Shown: in pieces, positions 1-6,960 of the stretch
How positions within the stretch are numbered: the first letter of the stretch is position 1
Layout: the number at the start of each line of letters is the position of its first letter
Program-made: the position numbers and the translations under genes
NCBI GenBank assembly: GCA_905233295.1
Contig: CAJODX010000028.1
Span: forward strand, 17,663 to 33,479
DNA length: 15,817 nt
Reading direction: 5' to 3'
Source: an uncultured Synergistales bacterium
GTDB lineage: Bacteria > Synergistota > Synergistia > Synergistales > Aminobacteriaceae
Notes under the pieces: generated by a model
The model's input: only the letters and a program-made list of their open reading frames with translations
The model's database searches: none
What the model was told of the DNA's origin: nothing

Positions 1-789
1 TGTCTGTCCGATCATCAATGGATGAAGGTCGCTGACACAGCCCTGACCCATTAACGTTCTTGAAATCGGAATGTCGAGGAACTCTGCAAGAGCCGCGAGT
101 TCGTTTGAAGCCTGTGCAAGAAGAATACCGCCGCCAGCGTGAATGACAGGATTTTTCGCTTCGATTAATTTTTTCGCAATAGCCTTTGCCGCCTCAGGAT
201 CAAGAGCGGGTTTCATCGTAATGTGGCTGTCGTTGTATGTTCTTGCGAATAAATCTTCTTCAATTTCGCGCGACCAGATGTCCATCGGCATGTCGATTAA
301 AACAGGTCCGGGTCTTCCTGATTCAGCAAGTCTGAACGCTTTGTCAAGAATGTCCGGGAGTGCTTCAGGATCATCAACTCTCCAGCAACGTTTGCAGACC
401 GGCTCAAGGAGTCTGTACTGTGTCGCATCGCCGTGCATGTTGACTTCCTGATGCGGGTGCTTGCCGTAGTAATAGCTGGGAACATCACCGGCGAATACTA
501 CCATCGGGATCGAGTCGAAAGCCGCGTTTGCAACACCTGTGAGAACGTTCGTGATTCCGGGACCGAGGTGGCACATTACGACAGAAGCCTTGTGAGTTAC
601 TCTCGCATATCCGTCCGCTGCTGTTGAAGCTACGGCTTCATGGCGGTTGGAGATATATTTGATTTTTTTGCTGCGTGAAAGAGCGTCAAGCATTCCGATG
701 ACAGTATGTCCGCAAAGACCGAAAATATACCGGACATCTCTGCGTTCAAGATAATCAACTATGAGTTCAGACACAAGCTTTTTGCTCAT
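1..789 (-). CDS. ThDP-dependent enzyme, acetolactate-synthase-like (partial, C-terminus off window)
   Basis: The first 263 residues are present and the reading frame is open to the window edge. The N-terminal pyrimidine-binding domain is clear: FGLCGH near residues 23-28, then RHEA with the expected catalytic Glu51 that activates the ThDP cofactor, then AADGYAR and a GPG-rich segment. From about residue 190 the central domain begins (NPVIHAGGG). The start at 789 is preceded by a strong AAGGAGG site. This superfamily joins 2-keto acids to a second substrate or decarboxylates them (acetolactate synthase, sulfopyruvate or sulfoacetaldehyde enzymes and others). No ilv gene is visible beside it, and GLCGH differs from the usual acetohydroxyacid synthase loop, so the substrate is unknown. 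The family call is firm and the specific function is not. Confidence 0.85.
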   Translation of the reverse strand, partial: MSKKLVSELIVDYLERRDVRYIFGLCGHTVIGMLDALSRSKKIKYISNRHEAVASTAADGYARVTHKASVVMCHLGPGITNVLTGVANAAFDSIPMVVFAGDVPSYYYGKHPHQEVNMHGDATQYRLLEPVCKRCWRVDDPEALPDILDKAFRLAESGRPGPVLIDMPMDIWSREIEEDLFARTYNDSHITMKPALDPEAAKAIAKKLIEAKNPVIHAGGGILLAQASNELAALAEFLDIPISRTLMGQGCVSDLHPLMIGQT

Positions 790-868
790 ACGAAAAAACC
801 TCCTTAAGTGTGAATAGCCGTTAAAAAATTTTCTCTCGAAAATTAAAAATCTTCTTTGGATATTCCAT

Positions 869-897
869 AAAATAATATAAAATTCTGTTTTCGTCAA
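869..897 (-). promoter_or_regulatory. Sigma70-type promoter for the ThDP enzyme gene
   Basis: Read on the minus strand: -35 TTGACG (892-897), a 17-nt spacer, then -10 TATTTT (869-874). It lies just beyond the xth stop and about 80 bases upstream of the ATG at 789. The -35 box continues as TTGACGAAAA, the same start as the trpB promoter at 3194-3223. Confidence 0.6.
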
Positions 898-909
898 CGA
901 GGATAATAC

Positions 910-1716
910 TTATTGAAATTCAAGCTCTAAAATTAAAGGCACATGATCCGATGGTCTTTCCCAAAAACGCGGTCTTGTATCAACATAACATTTTTTCGCA
1001 AAAGACGCGAATTTTTCCGTTGCCAGCATGTGGTCTATACGCCAGCCGATATTTCTTTCAGCTGCATTTTTAACACGGTAATCAAAAAATGTGAAAACTC
1101 CGGCATTTTTGTTGAAAACTCTCAGCATGTCAACAAGATTTTTTTTCGTATCTCTGAAGACTTTTCGGATTTCCTCACATACACAGACATGATCGCGTTT
1201 ATTGCCGGGGTTTGTTACGTCAATGTCTTCGGGAACAATATTTAAATCACCTAGCCATAAAAATTTTTTCCCGGAATTTTTTTCAATAATTTTTCCGACA
1301 CGGGCAAAAAAATTTTTCTTGACTTCAAAGTCAGCGTGTTCAATGGATTTTCCCTGCGGCACATAGGTGTTTAAAAAGATAAAATCTTTATATTCAAGCG
1401 TCATAACACGGGTATTGAAATTTTCAGTGTTTTCTTCATTGTCATTGAAACCGAAATTTATTTTTATGGAAGATACCCCGCCGGCATTTTTTTCTGAAAA
1501 ATTTTCTTTGACTATGGCGGCAACACCGTTATAACTTTTCTGACCGCAATAAAAACTTTCATATCCCAATGCAGAGAAAAAATCTTTCGGAAAAAAATCG
1601 TCCTGAGTTTTAGTTTCCTGCATGAAAAGAAAATCGGGCTTAATATCGTTCAGCCAGCGTTCAAGCACAGGCAGACGCGTTCGCACGGAATTTACGTTGA
1701 ATGTCGCGATTAACAT
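910..1716 (-). CDS. xth: Exodeoxyribonuclease III (AP endonuclease)
   Basis: This 268-residue protein is the same length as E. coli exonuclease III and belongs to the endonuclease/exonuclease/phosphatase fold. It cuts DNA 5' to abasic sites and removes 3' blocking groups in base-excision repair. Visible active-site motifs are Asn7 (FNVNS), Glu34 (QETK), Tyr118 (NTYVPQG), Asp157 and Asn159 (GDLNI), Asp228 (WRID) and the C-terminal SDH with His258. All catalytic positions are intact. The ATG at 1716 has a GGAG site 8 bases upstream that directly abuts the T-tract of the trpB terminator. No separate promoter is evident, so expression may depend on read-through from trpB or on a promoter I cannot recognise. 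Confidence 0.96.
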   Translation of the reverse strand: MLIATFNVNSVRTRLPVLERWLNDIKPDFLFMQETKTQDDFFPKDFFSALGYESFYCGQKSYNGVAAIVKENFSEKNAGGVSSIKINFGFNDNEENTENFNTRVMTLEYKDFIFLNTYVPQGKSIEHADFEVKKNFFARVGKIIEKNSGKKFLWLGDLNIVPEDIDVTNPGNKRDHVCVCEEIRKVFRDTKKNLVDMLRVFNKNAGVFTFFDYRVKNAAERNIGWRIDHMLATEKFASFAKKCYVDTRPRFWERPSDHVPLILELEFQ

Positions 1717-1731
1717 AAAAATTTCTCCATT

Positions 1732-1777
1732 AAAAAAAAATAAAAAAGGGGAGGAAAACGATAAATTTCCTGCCCCT
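1732..1777 (-). terminator. Rho-independent terminator after the trpB-like gene
   Basis: On the minus strand an 11-bp G/C-rich stem pairs 1766-1777 with 1747-1757, with one bulged base (1772) and a loop of about 8 nt. It is followed by a run of T broken by a single A (1732-1746). It starts 24 bases beyond the trpB stop and ends almost on the xth ribosome-binding site. Confidence 0.85.
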
Positions 1778-1800
1778 ACCCTTTATCTCATATTTTCAAT

Positions 1801-3160
1801 TTAAAGATTAATATCCGGAATGCCGGCGAAACCCTTCGCCAAGTCTTCATCAGTCGGAATGTAATCCGTCATTACACGGTCATTGTATTTTTCATACGCA
1901 ACCATGTCAAAATATCCTGTTCCGGTAAGACCGAAAATGATCGTTTTTTCTTCGCCGGTCTCTTTGCATTTCAAAGCTTCATCAATCGCAACACGGATTG
2001 CGTGAGAACTCTCAGGAGCCGGCAAAATACCTTCAACACGTGCAAACTGTTCAGCGGCTTCAAAAACGCTCGTCTGTTCAACAGCACGTGCCTCCATTAA
2101 TCCGTCGTGATAAAGCTGTGAAAGAATGCTGCTCATGCCGTGATAACGAAGTCCTCCGGCGTGGTTTGCAGACGGAATAAAATCATGTCCGAGCGTGTAC
2201 ATTTTAGCCATCGGGCAGACTTTGCCGGTGTCGCAGAAGTCGTAAGCAAATTTTCCGCGAGTGAAACTCGGACAGCTTGCAGGTTCAACAGCGATGATCT
2301 GATAGTCAGCCTCGCCGCGAAGTTTTTCGCCCATGAACGGTGAAATTAAACCGCCGAGGTTTGAGCCGCCTCCAGCACAGCCGATGATGATGTCGGGCTT
2401 GATGTTTTTTCGTTTCAAGTCCGATTATGGACTGATGGAGCAGAACCTGATTAAGAACACTCCCCAGAACGTAACGGTAACCTTCGGTAGATGCCGCTAC
2501 CTCGACAGCTTCAGAGATTGCACAGCCCAATGAGCCTGTTGTGTTCGGATGCTCGGCGTTAATTTTTCTGCCGATTTCAGTTTCCATTGAAGGCGAAGGT
2601 GTTACGCTTGCCCCGTATGTCCTCATAACTTCACGTCTGAAAGGTTTCTGTTCATATGAAACTCTGACCATATAGACTTTGCAGTCGAGTCTGAAAAACG
2701 AACACGCCATCGCAAGAGCCGTTCCCCACTGTCCTGCGCCGGTCTCTGTCGTTACGCCTTTAAGCCCCTGTTTTTTAGCGTAATACGCCTGTGCTATTGC
2801 TGAGTTTAATTTATGCGAACCTGAAGTATTGTTGCCCTCGAATTTATAAAAAATATGCGCCGGAGTTCCGAGAGCCTCTTCAAGGAATACCGCATGCGTA
2901 AGCGGCGAAGGACGGTACATTTTATAAAAATTCAGAATTTCATCAGGAATTTTTATGTACGCAGTGTTATCGTCGAGTTCCTGTTTAATGAGTTCATCAC
3001 AGAAAATCGGACGCATATCTTCAAACGTCATAGGCTTAAGAGTTCCGGGATGAATAAGAGGTGCGGGTTTTGTTTTCATGTCGGCGCGGACGTTGTACCA
3101 AGATGACGGGATGTCTTTTTCATCAAGATAAATTTTGTATGGAACATCAAATTTGTTCAC
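1801..3160 (-). pseudogene. trpB: TrpB-like PLP enzyme (TrpB2 type), frameshifted near 2405-2420
   Basis: Two overlapping frames together make one tryptophan-synthase-beta-like protein of the stand-alone TrpB2 kind. The N-terminal frame starts with GTG at 3160, behind AAAGGAGG, and carries the PLP lysine in SGSHKLN (Lys117) and Glu139 in TETGAGQWG. It stays family-like to GLETKK (residue 252), then reads nonsense to a stop at 2306. The C-terminal frame (2418-1801) resumes with KPDIIIGCAGGGSN, the PLP-phosphate loop, and continues through LRYHGMSSIL, EGILPAPESSHAI and GLTGTGYFD to TAA. The joined length is about 452 residues, near family size. TrpB2 enzymes condense indole and serine to tryptophan, sometimes with other roles. 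No trpA is nearby. As read, no full-length enzyme is made, but conservation on both sides of the break means the lesion is recent or a sequencing or assembly error. Confidence 0.88.
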
Positions 3161-3193
3161 GATAAAATTTTTCCTCCTTTAAAAAATTTGCTG

Positions 3194-3223
3194 ATTATAG
3201 CGCAGAATTTTCTTTTTCGTCAA
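3194..3223 (-). promoter_or_regulatory. Strong sigma70-type promoter for trpB
   Basis: On the minus strand: -35 TTGACG (3218-3223), an 18-nt spacer, and a perfect -10 TATAAT (3194-3199), 34 bases upstream of the GTG start. It overlaps the last codons of the upstream coiled-coil gene. The trpB-like gene can therefore be transcribed separately from the coaX operon. Confidence 0.8.
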
Positions 3224-3546
3224 AATTTTTTTAAAGTTTTGGTTTCAAGGTCTTTTGAGTATTTTTCTTTGTCCTCGATTGCTTTTTCCGTGAGTTCACG
3301 AGCCTGCTCGATACGTTCCTGAGCCTGACGTTCGATAATTTTTTTTCGTGCGCTGACTTTTCTTAACTCTGCCGACTTTGCCATCATGTCATTGTGAGCG
3401 TCCCAGATTTTCATCGTTGAGTTTGTAACGCTGGCTTCAGCGGCATGATAAAAATCCATGGCTTCAGCTTGAGTTTCAGGAATTTTTTTCCCGGTTTCAT
3501 GCGGGAGTTCGTCCCATATGCTGCCGAATTTCGTGTCAATTTTCAT
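3220..3546 (-). CDS. Small coiled-coil protein of unknown function
   Basis: A 108-residue, highly charged protein with no signal peptide or membrane segment. Residues from about 50 to 105 are rich in Lys, Glu, Ala, Arg and Gln with heptad-like spacing, so a long coiled coil is likely. The N-terminal 45 residues contain a WDELPHETG stretch. I do not recognise the family. Its ATG lies 6 bases after the stop of the TSCPD gene, so it is the last gene of the flavoprotein-coaX-dus-TSCPD operon. Its ribosome-binding site is weak (GGAAAG, far upstream), which suggests translational coupling. The trpB promoter lies over its stop codon. Confidence 0.7.
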   Translation of the reverse strand: MKIDTKFGSIWDELPHETGKKIPETQAEAMDFYHAAEASVTNSTMKIWDAHNDMMAKSAELRKVSARKKIIERQAQERIEQARELTEKAIEDKEKYSKDLETKTLKKF

Positions 3547-3552
3547 TTTAAA

Positions 3553-3816
3553 TCACGATGCTTTTCTTTCCAGAGCTTTTTCAATAGCGACTGCAAGCTG
3601 GTCGGCACATGAAGTCCCTTTAGCACCGCAGGGATTTCCGCGCAAAATTTTTGCCACGCCGAGAGCGTCAGCACCTTCGATTAATTTCGGAATGGCAAGA
3701 AGATTTCCCGGACAGCCGCCGTAAAATTTAACGTTGTGAAGTTTTCCGTCTTCGATTTCAAACTCGATTTTTTTCGGGCATACACCCACGGGCGCGTATT
3801 CGTATTTTTCTGACAT
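3553..3816 (-). CDS. TSCPD-domain four-cysteine protein (TIGR03905-like)
   Basis: This 87-residue protein has the layout of the small stand-alone TSCPD family found in clostridia and relatives: a YAPVGVCPKKI start, YGGCPGN in the middle, and a CGAKGTSCADQL end. The four cysteines are Cys13, Cys35, Cys63 and Cys70, which suggests a metal site or redox pair. That is inference; the family function is not established to my knowledge. The signature reads TSCAD here instead of TSCPD. The ATG is 3 bases after the dus stop, with an AGGGAGAG site inside the end of dus. It is therefore co-transcribed and probably translationally coupled with dus. Confidence 0.85.
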   Translation of the reverse strand: MSEKYEYAPVGVCPKKIEFEIEDGKLHNVKFYGGCPGNLLAIPKLIEGADALGVAKILRGNPCGAKGTSCADQLAVAIEKALERKAS

Positions 3817-3819
3817 TTT

Positions 3820-4755
3820 TTATCTCTCCCTTAAAATTTTTATGATTTCATCAAGACTTGTTGACATACAGGCAAGATTTCTTTTTTCCGCTGAACCGTG
3901 CGAAAATTTTAAAATTGCTCCGGCAAATCTTTTCATTGCGACTAAGGCTTTATGTTCGCCGGAGATTTCTTTTGCACGATACGCAAAATTTATTAAAATC
4001 TCAACGCGTTCATCAAAATCTCTGTTAATGCCGCGATATTCCTCAAACAAAAACGGATTCGCAACCGCTCCTCTTGCCGGCATAACGCAGACACACCCGA
4101 AAGAAAAATATTCGTTTATGTCTTCAGGTGTTTTGACATCACCGCTGGCACTGATTAAACCGGGAAAATTTTTTGCCGCATGTTTCAAAATATTTTTGTC
4201 GGCAACTCCCTCGTAACGTTGTGAAGCCGTTCTGCCGTGGACACATACATTATCGACACCGGAACGCACAAGATTTTCAATGAAATTTAAAGTTTCGTTT
4301 TCTTTTTCAAATTTTCGGATTTTCACCCACACAGGAAAATTAAATTTTTTTAATTCCATGACCATTTTCGAGGCAACGTCAGGACGCTTCAGCAAAGCCG
4401 CGCCGCAAAAATTTTTTGTGATTTTCGGCATAGGACACGCCATGTTAATCCCGAAAGCAAAAAAATTTTCGCAGTTTTCCTTAACTTTCAAAGCTCCTTC
4501 AGCAAGGATTTTTTCATCAGGAGCAAAAAGCTGAACGACCAGCGGTGCCTCACGTTCTGAGATTTTCAGCATATCGAGAGTTTTTTCATTATTACGCGCA
4601 AGTCCGGCACAGCTTATCATTTCAGTGTGAGTTAAATCTGCTCCGTGTTCCGAAAAAAATTCACGAACCGGCAAAGTCGTAACGCCAGCCAGCGGAGCAA
4701 GAGCAAGACACGGGAAATCAGGAATTTTTGAATTATTTACGTTTGGGTCTTTCAT
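3820..4755 (-). CDS. dus: tRNA-dihydrouridine synthase (DusB-like)
   Basis: This 311-residue FMN-dependent TIM-barrel enzyme reduces specific uridines in tRNA D-loops to dihydrouridine. Visible family marks are LAPLAGVT (19-26), the FMN-pocket segment VVQLFAPD (73-80), NMACPMPKI with catalytic Cys107, GAALL, VKIRK, the CVHGRT loop (171-176), SASGDV and a final PARGAVANPFLF. The last resembles the usual GRGALGNPW motif but is diverged (P-A-R-G). The start codon overlaps the coaX stop as ATGA (4752-4755), so translation is coupled. A dus gene beside coaX is a common arrangement in Firmicutes. The exact Dus subtype and target uridine cannot be read from sequence alone. Confidence 0.93.
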   Translation of the reverse strand: MKDPNVNNSKIPDFPCLALAPLAGVTTLPVREFFSEHGADLTHTEMISCAGLARNNEKTLDMLKISEREAPLVVQLFAPDEKILAEGALKVKENCENFFAFGINMACPMPKITKNFCGAALLKRPDVASKMVMELKKFNFPVWVKIRKFEKENETLNFIENLVRSGVDNVCVHGRTASQRYEGVADKNILKHAAKNFPGLISASGDVKTPEDINEYFSFGCVCVMPARGAVANPFLFEEYRGINRDFDERVEILINFAYRAKEISGEHKALVAMKRFAGAILKFSHGSAEKRNLACMSTSLDEIIKILRER

Positions 4756-5519
4756 TCCTCATTCCTGCTTAAAATGAGTTTCAAGCCCTCAAGCATGAGC
4801 CAGTTGTCAACGACGTCAATATTTTTTGAAACTTTCGCCATCAATCCTGCATGACCTCCCGTTGCTATGACTTTTGCATTTCCAAGCCCGGGATTTTCGC
4901 GGATCATTTCAATTATTCTGTCAGTAAGTCCTGCGTTGCCGAACAAAATTCCGGACTGAATGGCTTCTTCAGTGTTTCTGCCGATGACATTATCAGGAAA
5001 TGAAAGAGCAACCTGCGGAAGTTTTGCCGCCTTTGAAAACAGCGCGGAAATTCCTGACTGAAGCCCCGGAGCAATCGCACCCCCAAGATAATCTCCTTCT
5101 GGTGAAACGACATCGAATGTTATCGCTGTGCCGTAGTCCGCAACGATTAAAGGCGCACCGTATTTTTCGCGACCTGCAACAGCGTTCACGATTCTGTCCG
5201 CACCGACTTCGTTGGGATTTTTGACAAGAATTTTCATTCCCGTGTCTGTCTTTGCACTGACCTGCAAGGGCTTTACATTAAAATAATTTTTTATTGCTTC
5301 AGTCATTGAAAAGTCGAGCGGCGGAACAACGCTTGCGAATGCCGCGCCTTTAATGTCTGAAGGTTTTATGTTTTTCGTTGCGAGAAGATTCAGCAAATAA
5401 ATTCCGAGTTCGTCTGCCGTGTGCAGTATTGAAGACAGTCTCCAGTGCGCGATCAGATCATCGCCGTCGAAAATTCCTGCTACCGTTGTTGTGTTGCCCA
5501 CGTCTATTACGAGTATCAT
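4752..5519 (-). CDS. coaX: Type III pantothenate kinase
   Basis: This 255-residue member of the ASKHA kinase fold phosphorylates pantothenate in the first step of coenzyme A synthesis. The motifs are complete: DVGNTTTVAG (6-15) for phosphate binding, ASVVP (62-66), NPNEVGADR (101-109), VADYGTAITFD (127-136) with the catalytic acidic residue, GGAIAPGL (146-153) and ATGGHAGL near the C-terminus. Length is typical. The ATG at 5519 is preceded by a purine-rich AGGAGAGGGG site. It follows the flavoprotein gene by 21 bases and overlaps dus by 4 bases, as second gene of a five-gene operon. Confidence 0.97.
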   Translation of the reverse strand: MILVIDVGNTTTVAGIFDGDDLIAHWRLSSILHTADELGIYLLNLLATKNIKPSDIKGAAFASVVPPLDFSMTEAIKNYFNVKPLQVSAKTDTGMKILVKNPNEVGADRIVNAVAGREKYGAPLIVADYGTAITFDVVSPEGDYLGGAIAPGLQSGISALFSKAAKLPQVALSFPDNVIGRNTEEAIQSGILFGNAGLTDRIIEMIRENPGLGNAKVIATGGHAGLMAKVSKNIDVVDNWLMLEGLKLILSRNEE

Positions 5520-5540
5520 TTTAGTTTCCCCTCTCCTGAA

Positions 5541-6770
5541 TTAAATTTCGCTTCCTGCCGTGTAGCCTGTACTCCAGCAGATTTGCAGATTAAAGCCGCC
5601 TGACGGTCCGTTTAAATCCAGAATTTCACCTGCAAAATATAAATTTTCGCATAATTTTGATTTCATTGTCGCAGGGTCAACCTCATTTAAATTTACGCCG
5701 CCCCGTGTTACGACAGCATTATTGAAGCCCCAGAGTCCGTTGACATTCATTCTTATATCTTTTAAAAGATCCGCAAACTCTGAAATTTCTTCGTCCGCTA
5801 TATATTCTACGGGTTTATCGTGCGGAATGTCGGAAAGTTCAAGAATTAAATTTACCATCGCAGCCGGCAATAGAGAACGAACGAGTCCGGAAAATCTCCG
5901 CTCCCCGGAAAATTTTTCAATGTCGCGTTTAATCCTTGCCGTTAAAATTTCGTGAGTTAAAGTCGGTTTTAGATCAAGAGAAAACTGCAAATCCCCTTCC
6001 CAGTCAGGAATATGCGAACTTAAATCCATGACGATTGGACCGCTGACTCCGAAATTTGTAAATTCCATTTCGCCGAATCTTTCGTCAATTTTTTCGCCGT
6101 TGAGAATGACATTTAATCTGACATTTCTGAGATTACAGCCGCTCGCGAGTTTTACCCACGTTTCGCGTATCCTGACAGGAACGAGAGCAGGGAATAATTT
6201 TGTTACAGTGTGTCCTGCACGTTGAGCGAATGTATAGCCGTCTCCAGTCGAGCCTGTTTTCGGGTAAGATTTTCCGCCTGTCGCAATGATATATTTGTCT
6301 GCTGTGAACTCGTCATTTTCTGTTATAACGCACTGAACTCTTGAATTTTTGATTTTAAGAGCCCTGACAGTGGTCGAACGCATTATCTTGACTTTAAATT
6401 TTTTGCACTGCATTAACAGAGCGTCAAGAACTCTCTGCGAACCTCCCGAAGCCGGAAAAATTCTTTTGCCGCGTTCCATAATAGGATCGACACCGATTTT
6501 TCTGAAAAATTCCACTGTGTCATATGGACTCAGCCTGCTGAATGCGGAATATAAAAATTTCCCGTTTTCTCCATAATGAGATATGAATGTCTCGAGATCG
6601 CGCTCACCGTTTGTGAAGTTACAGCGTCCTCTGCCGGAAATCAATAATTTTTCGCCGACTGAATGATTTTTTTCAGCAACTGCAACTTTCTGTCCTAGTG
6701 ATGAAGCCCGTACAGCCGCCATTAAACCTGCTGCACCGCCTCCGATGATGAAAGTGTCAAATTTTTCCAT
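5541..6770 (-). CDS. BaiN/HI0933-family flavoprotein (NAD(P)/FAD-dependent oxidoreductase)
   Basis: This 409-residue protein has an N-terminal dinucleotide fold, FIIGGGAAGLMAA (8-19), with the acidic residue Glu33 at the end of the second strand. The family signature SGRGRCNFTN is at 45-54. Further on are ATGGKSYPKTGSTGDGY and the FAD-binding C-terminus with NLYFAGEILDLNGPSGGFN. These mark the HI0933/YhiN/BaiN group, soluble FAD proteins often annotated as aminoacetone oxidase or bile-acid BaiN; the substrate is not established for most members. It is first in the operon with coaX and dus. The ATG at 6770 has no close Shine-Dalgarno site. In-frame stops immediately upstream exclude an extension. 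Confidence 0.93.
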   Translation of the reverse strand: MEKFDTFIIGGGAAGLMAAVRASSLGQKVAVAEKNHSVGEKLLISGRGRCNFTNGERDLETFISHYGENGKFLYSAFSRLSPYDTVEFFRKIGVDPIMERGKRIFPASGGSQRVLDALLMQCKKFKVKIMRSTTVRALKIKNSRVQCVITENDEFTADKYIIATGGKSYPKTGSTGDGYTFAQRAGHTVTKLFPALVPVRIRETWVKLASGCNLRNVRLNVILNGEKIDERFGEMEFTNFGVSGPIVMDLSSHIPDWEGDLQFSLDLKPTLTHEILTARIKRDIEKFSGERRFSGLVRSLLPAAMVNLILELSDIPHDKPVEYIADEEISEFADLLKDIRMNVNGLWGFNNAVVTRGGVNLNEVDPATMKSKLCENLYFAGEILDLNGPSGGFNLQICWSTGYTAGSEI

Positions 6771-6820
6771 TTTTATAATTTATTACAAAAATTTTTTCTC
6801 CGTTAAAAATTTCAAGAAAA

Positions 6821-6826
6821 ATTATA
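6821..6826 (-). promoter_or_regulatory. Possible -10 element for the flavoprotein-coaX operon
   Basis: A perfect TATAAT on the minus strand, about 50 bases upstream of the ATG at 6770, in the divergent spacer. No good -35 hexamer is present at 16-18 bases, so this is tentative in such AT-rich DNA. Confidence 0.3.
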
Positions 6827-6871
6827 TAATTTTTTTAACTCATAAATTTCTTGGATTATATCTCTCAAGCG

Positions 6872-6901
6872 TTGACATATAAAGATGTGGCATAATAAAA
6901 T
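6872..6901 (+). promoter_or_regulatory. Promoter for the Mrr-like gene
   Basis: A perfect -35 TTGACA (6872-6877), an 18-nt spacer and a -10 TAAAAT (6896-6901). Predicted transcription starts near 6908, so the hairpin at 6912-6952 would lie at the very 5' end of the mRNA. Confidence 0.65.
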
Positions 6902-6911
6902 ATGTTTAAGG

Positions 6912-6952
6912 ATAAAACTACCGAACGATAAATATTTTTTCGGTAATTTTAT
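6912..6952 (+). promoter_or_regulatory. Inverted repeat / 5'-leader hairpin before the Mrr-like gene
   Basis: Bases 6912-6925 pair with 6939-6952 as a 14-bp stem (core ACTACCGAA / TTCGGTAAT, one wobble pair) around a 13-nt loop. It sits in the divergent spacer between the flavoprotein and Mrr-like genes, right after the predicted +1. Possible roles are mRNA protection, attenuation or an operator. It lacks a clean T-tract, so it is not a good terminator. Confidence 0.6.
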
Positions 6953-6960
6953 TTCTCTTA

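Noticed and set aside
143..451. Plus-strand open frame opposite the ThDP enzyme
   Set aside because: It is a shadow of the conserved minus-strand gene and has no motif or ribosome-binding site.
2411..2425. Programmed -1 ribosomal frameshift in the trpB-like gene at the A6 run
   Set aside because: The downstream frame is +1 (or -2) relative to the upstream frame, so a -1 slip on A-AAA-AAC does not connect them.
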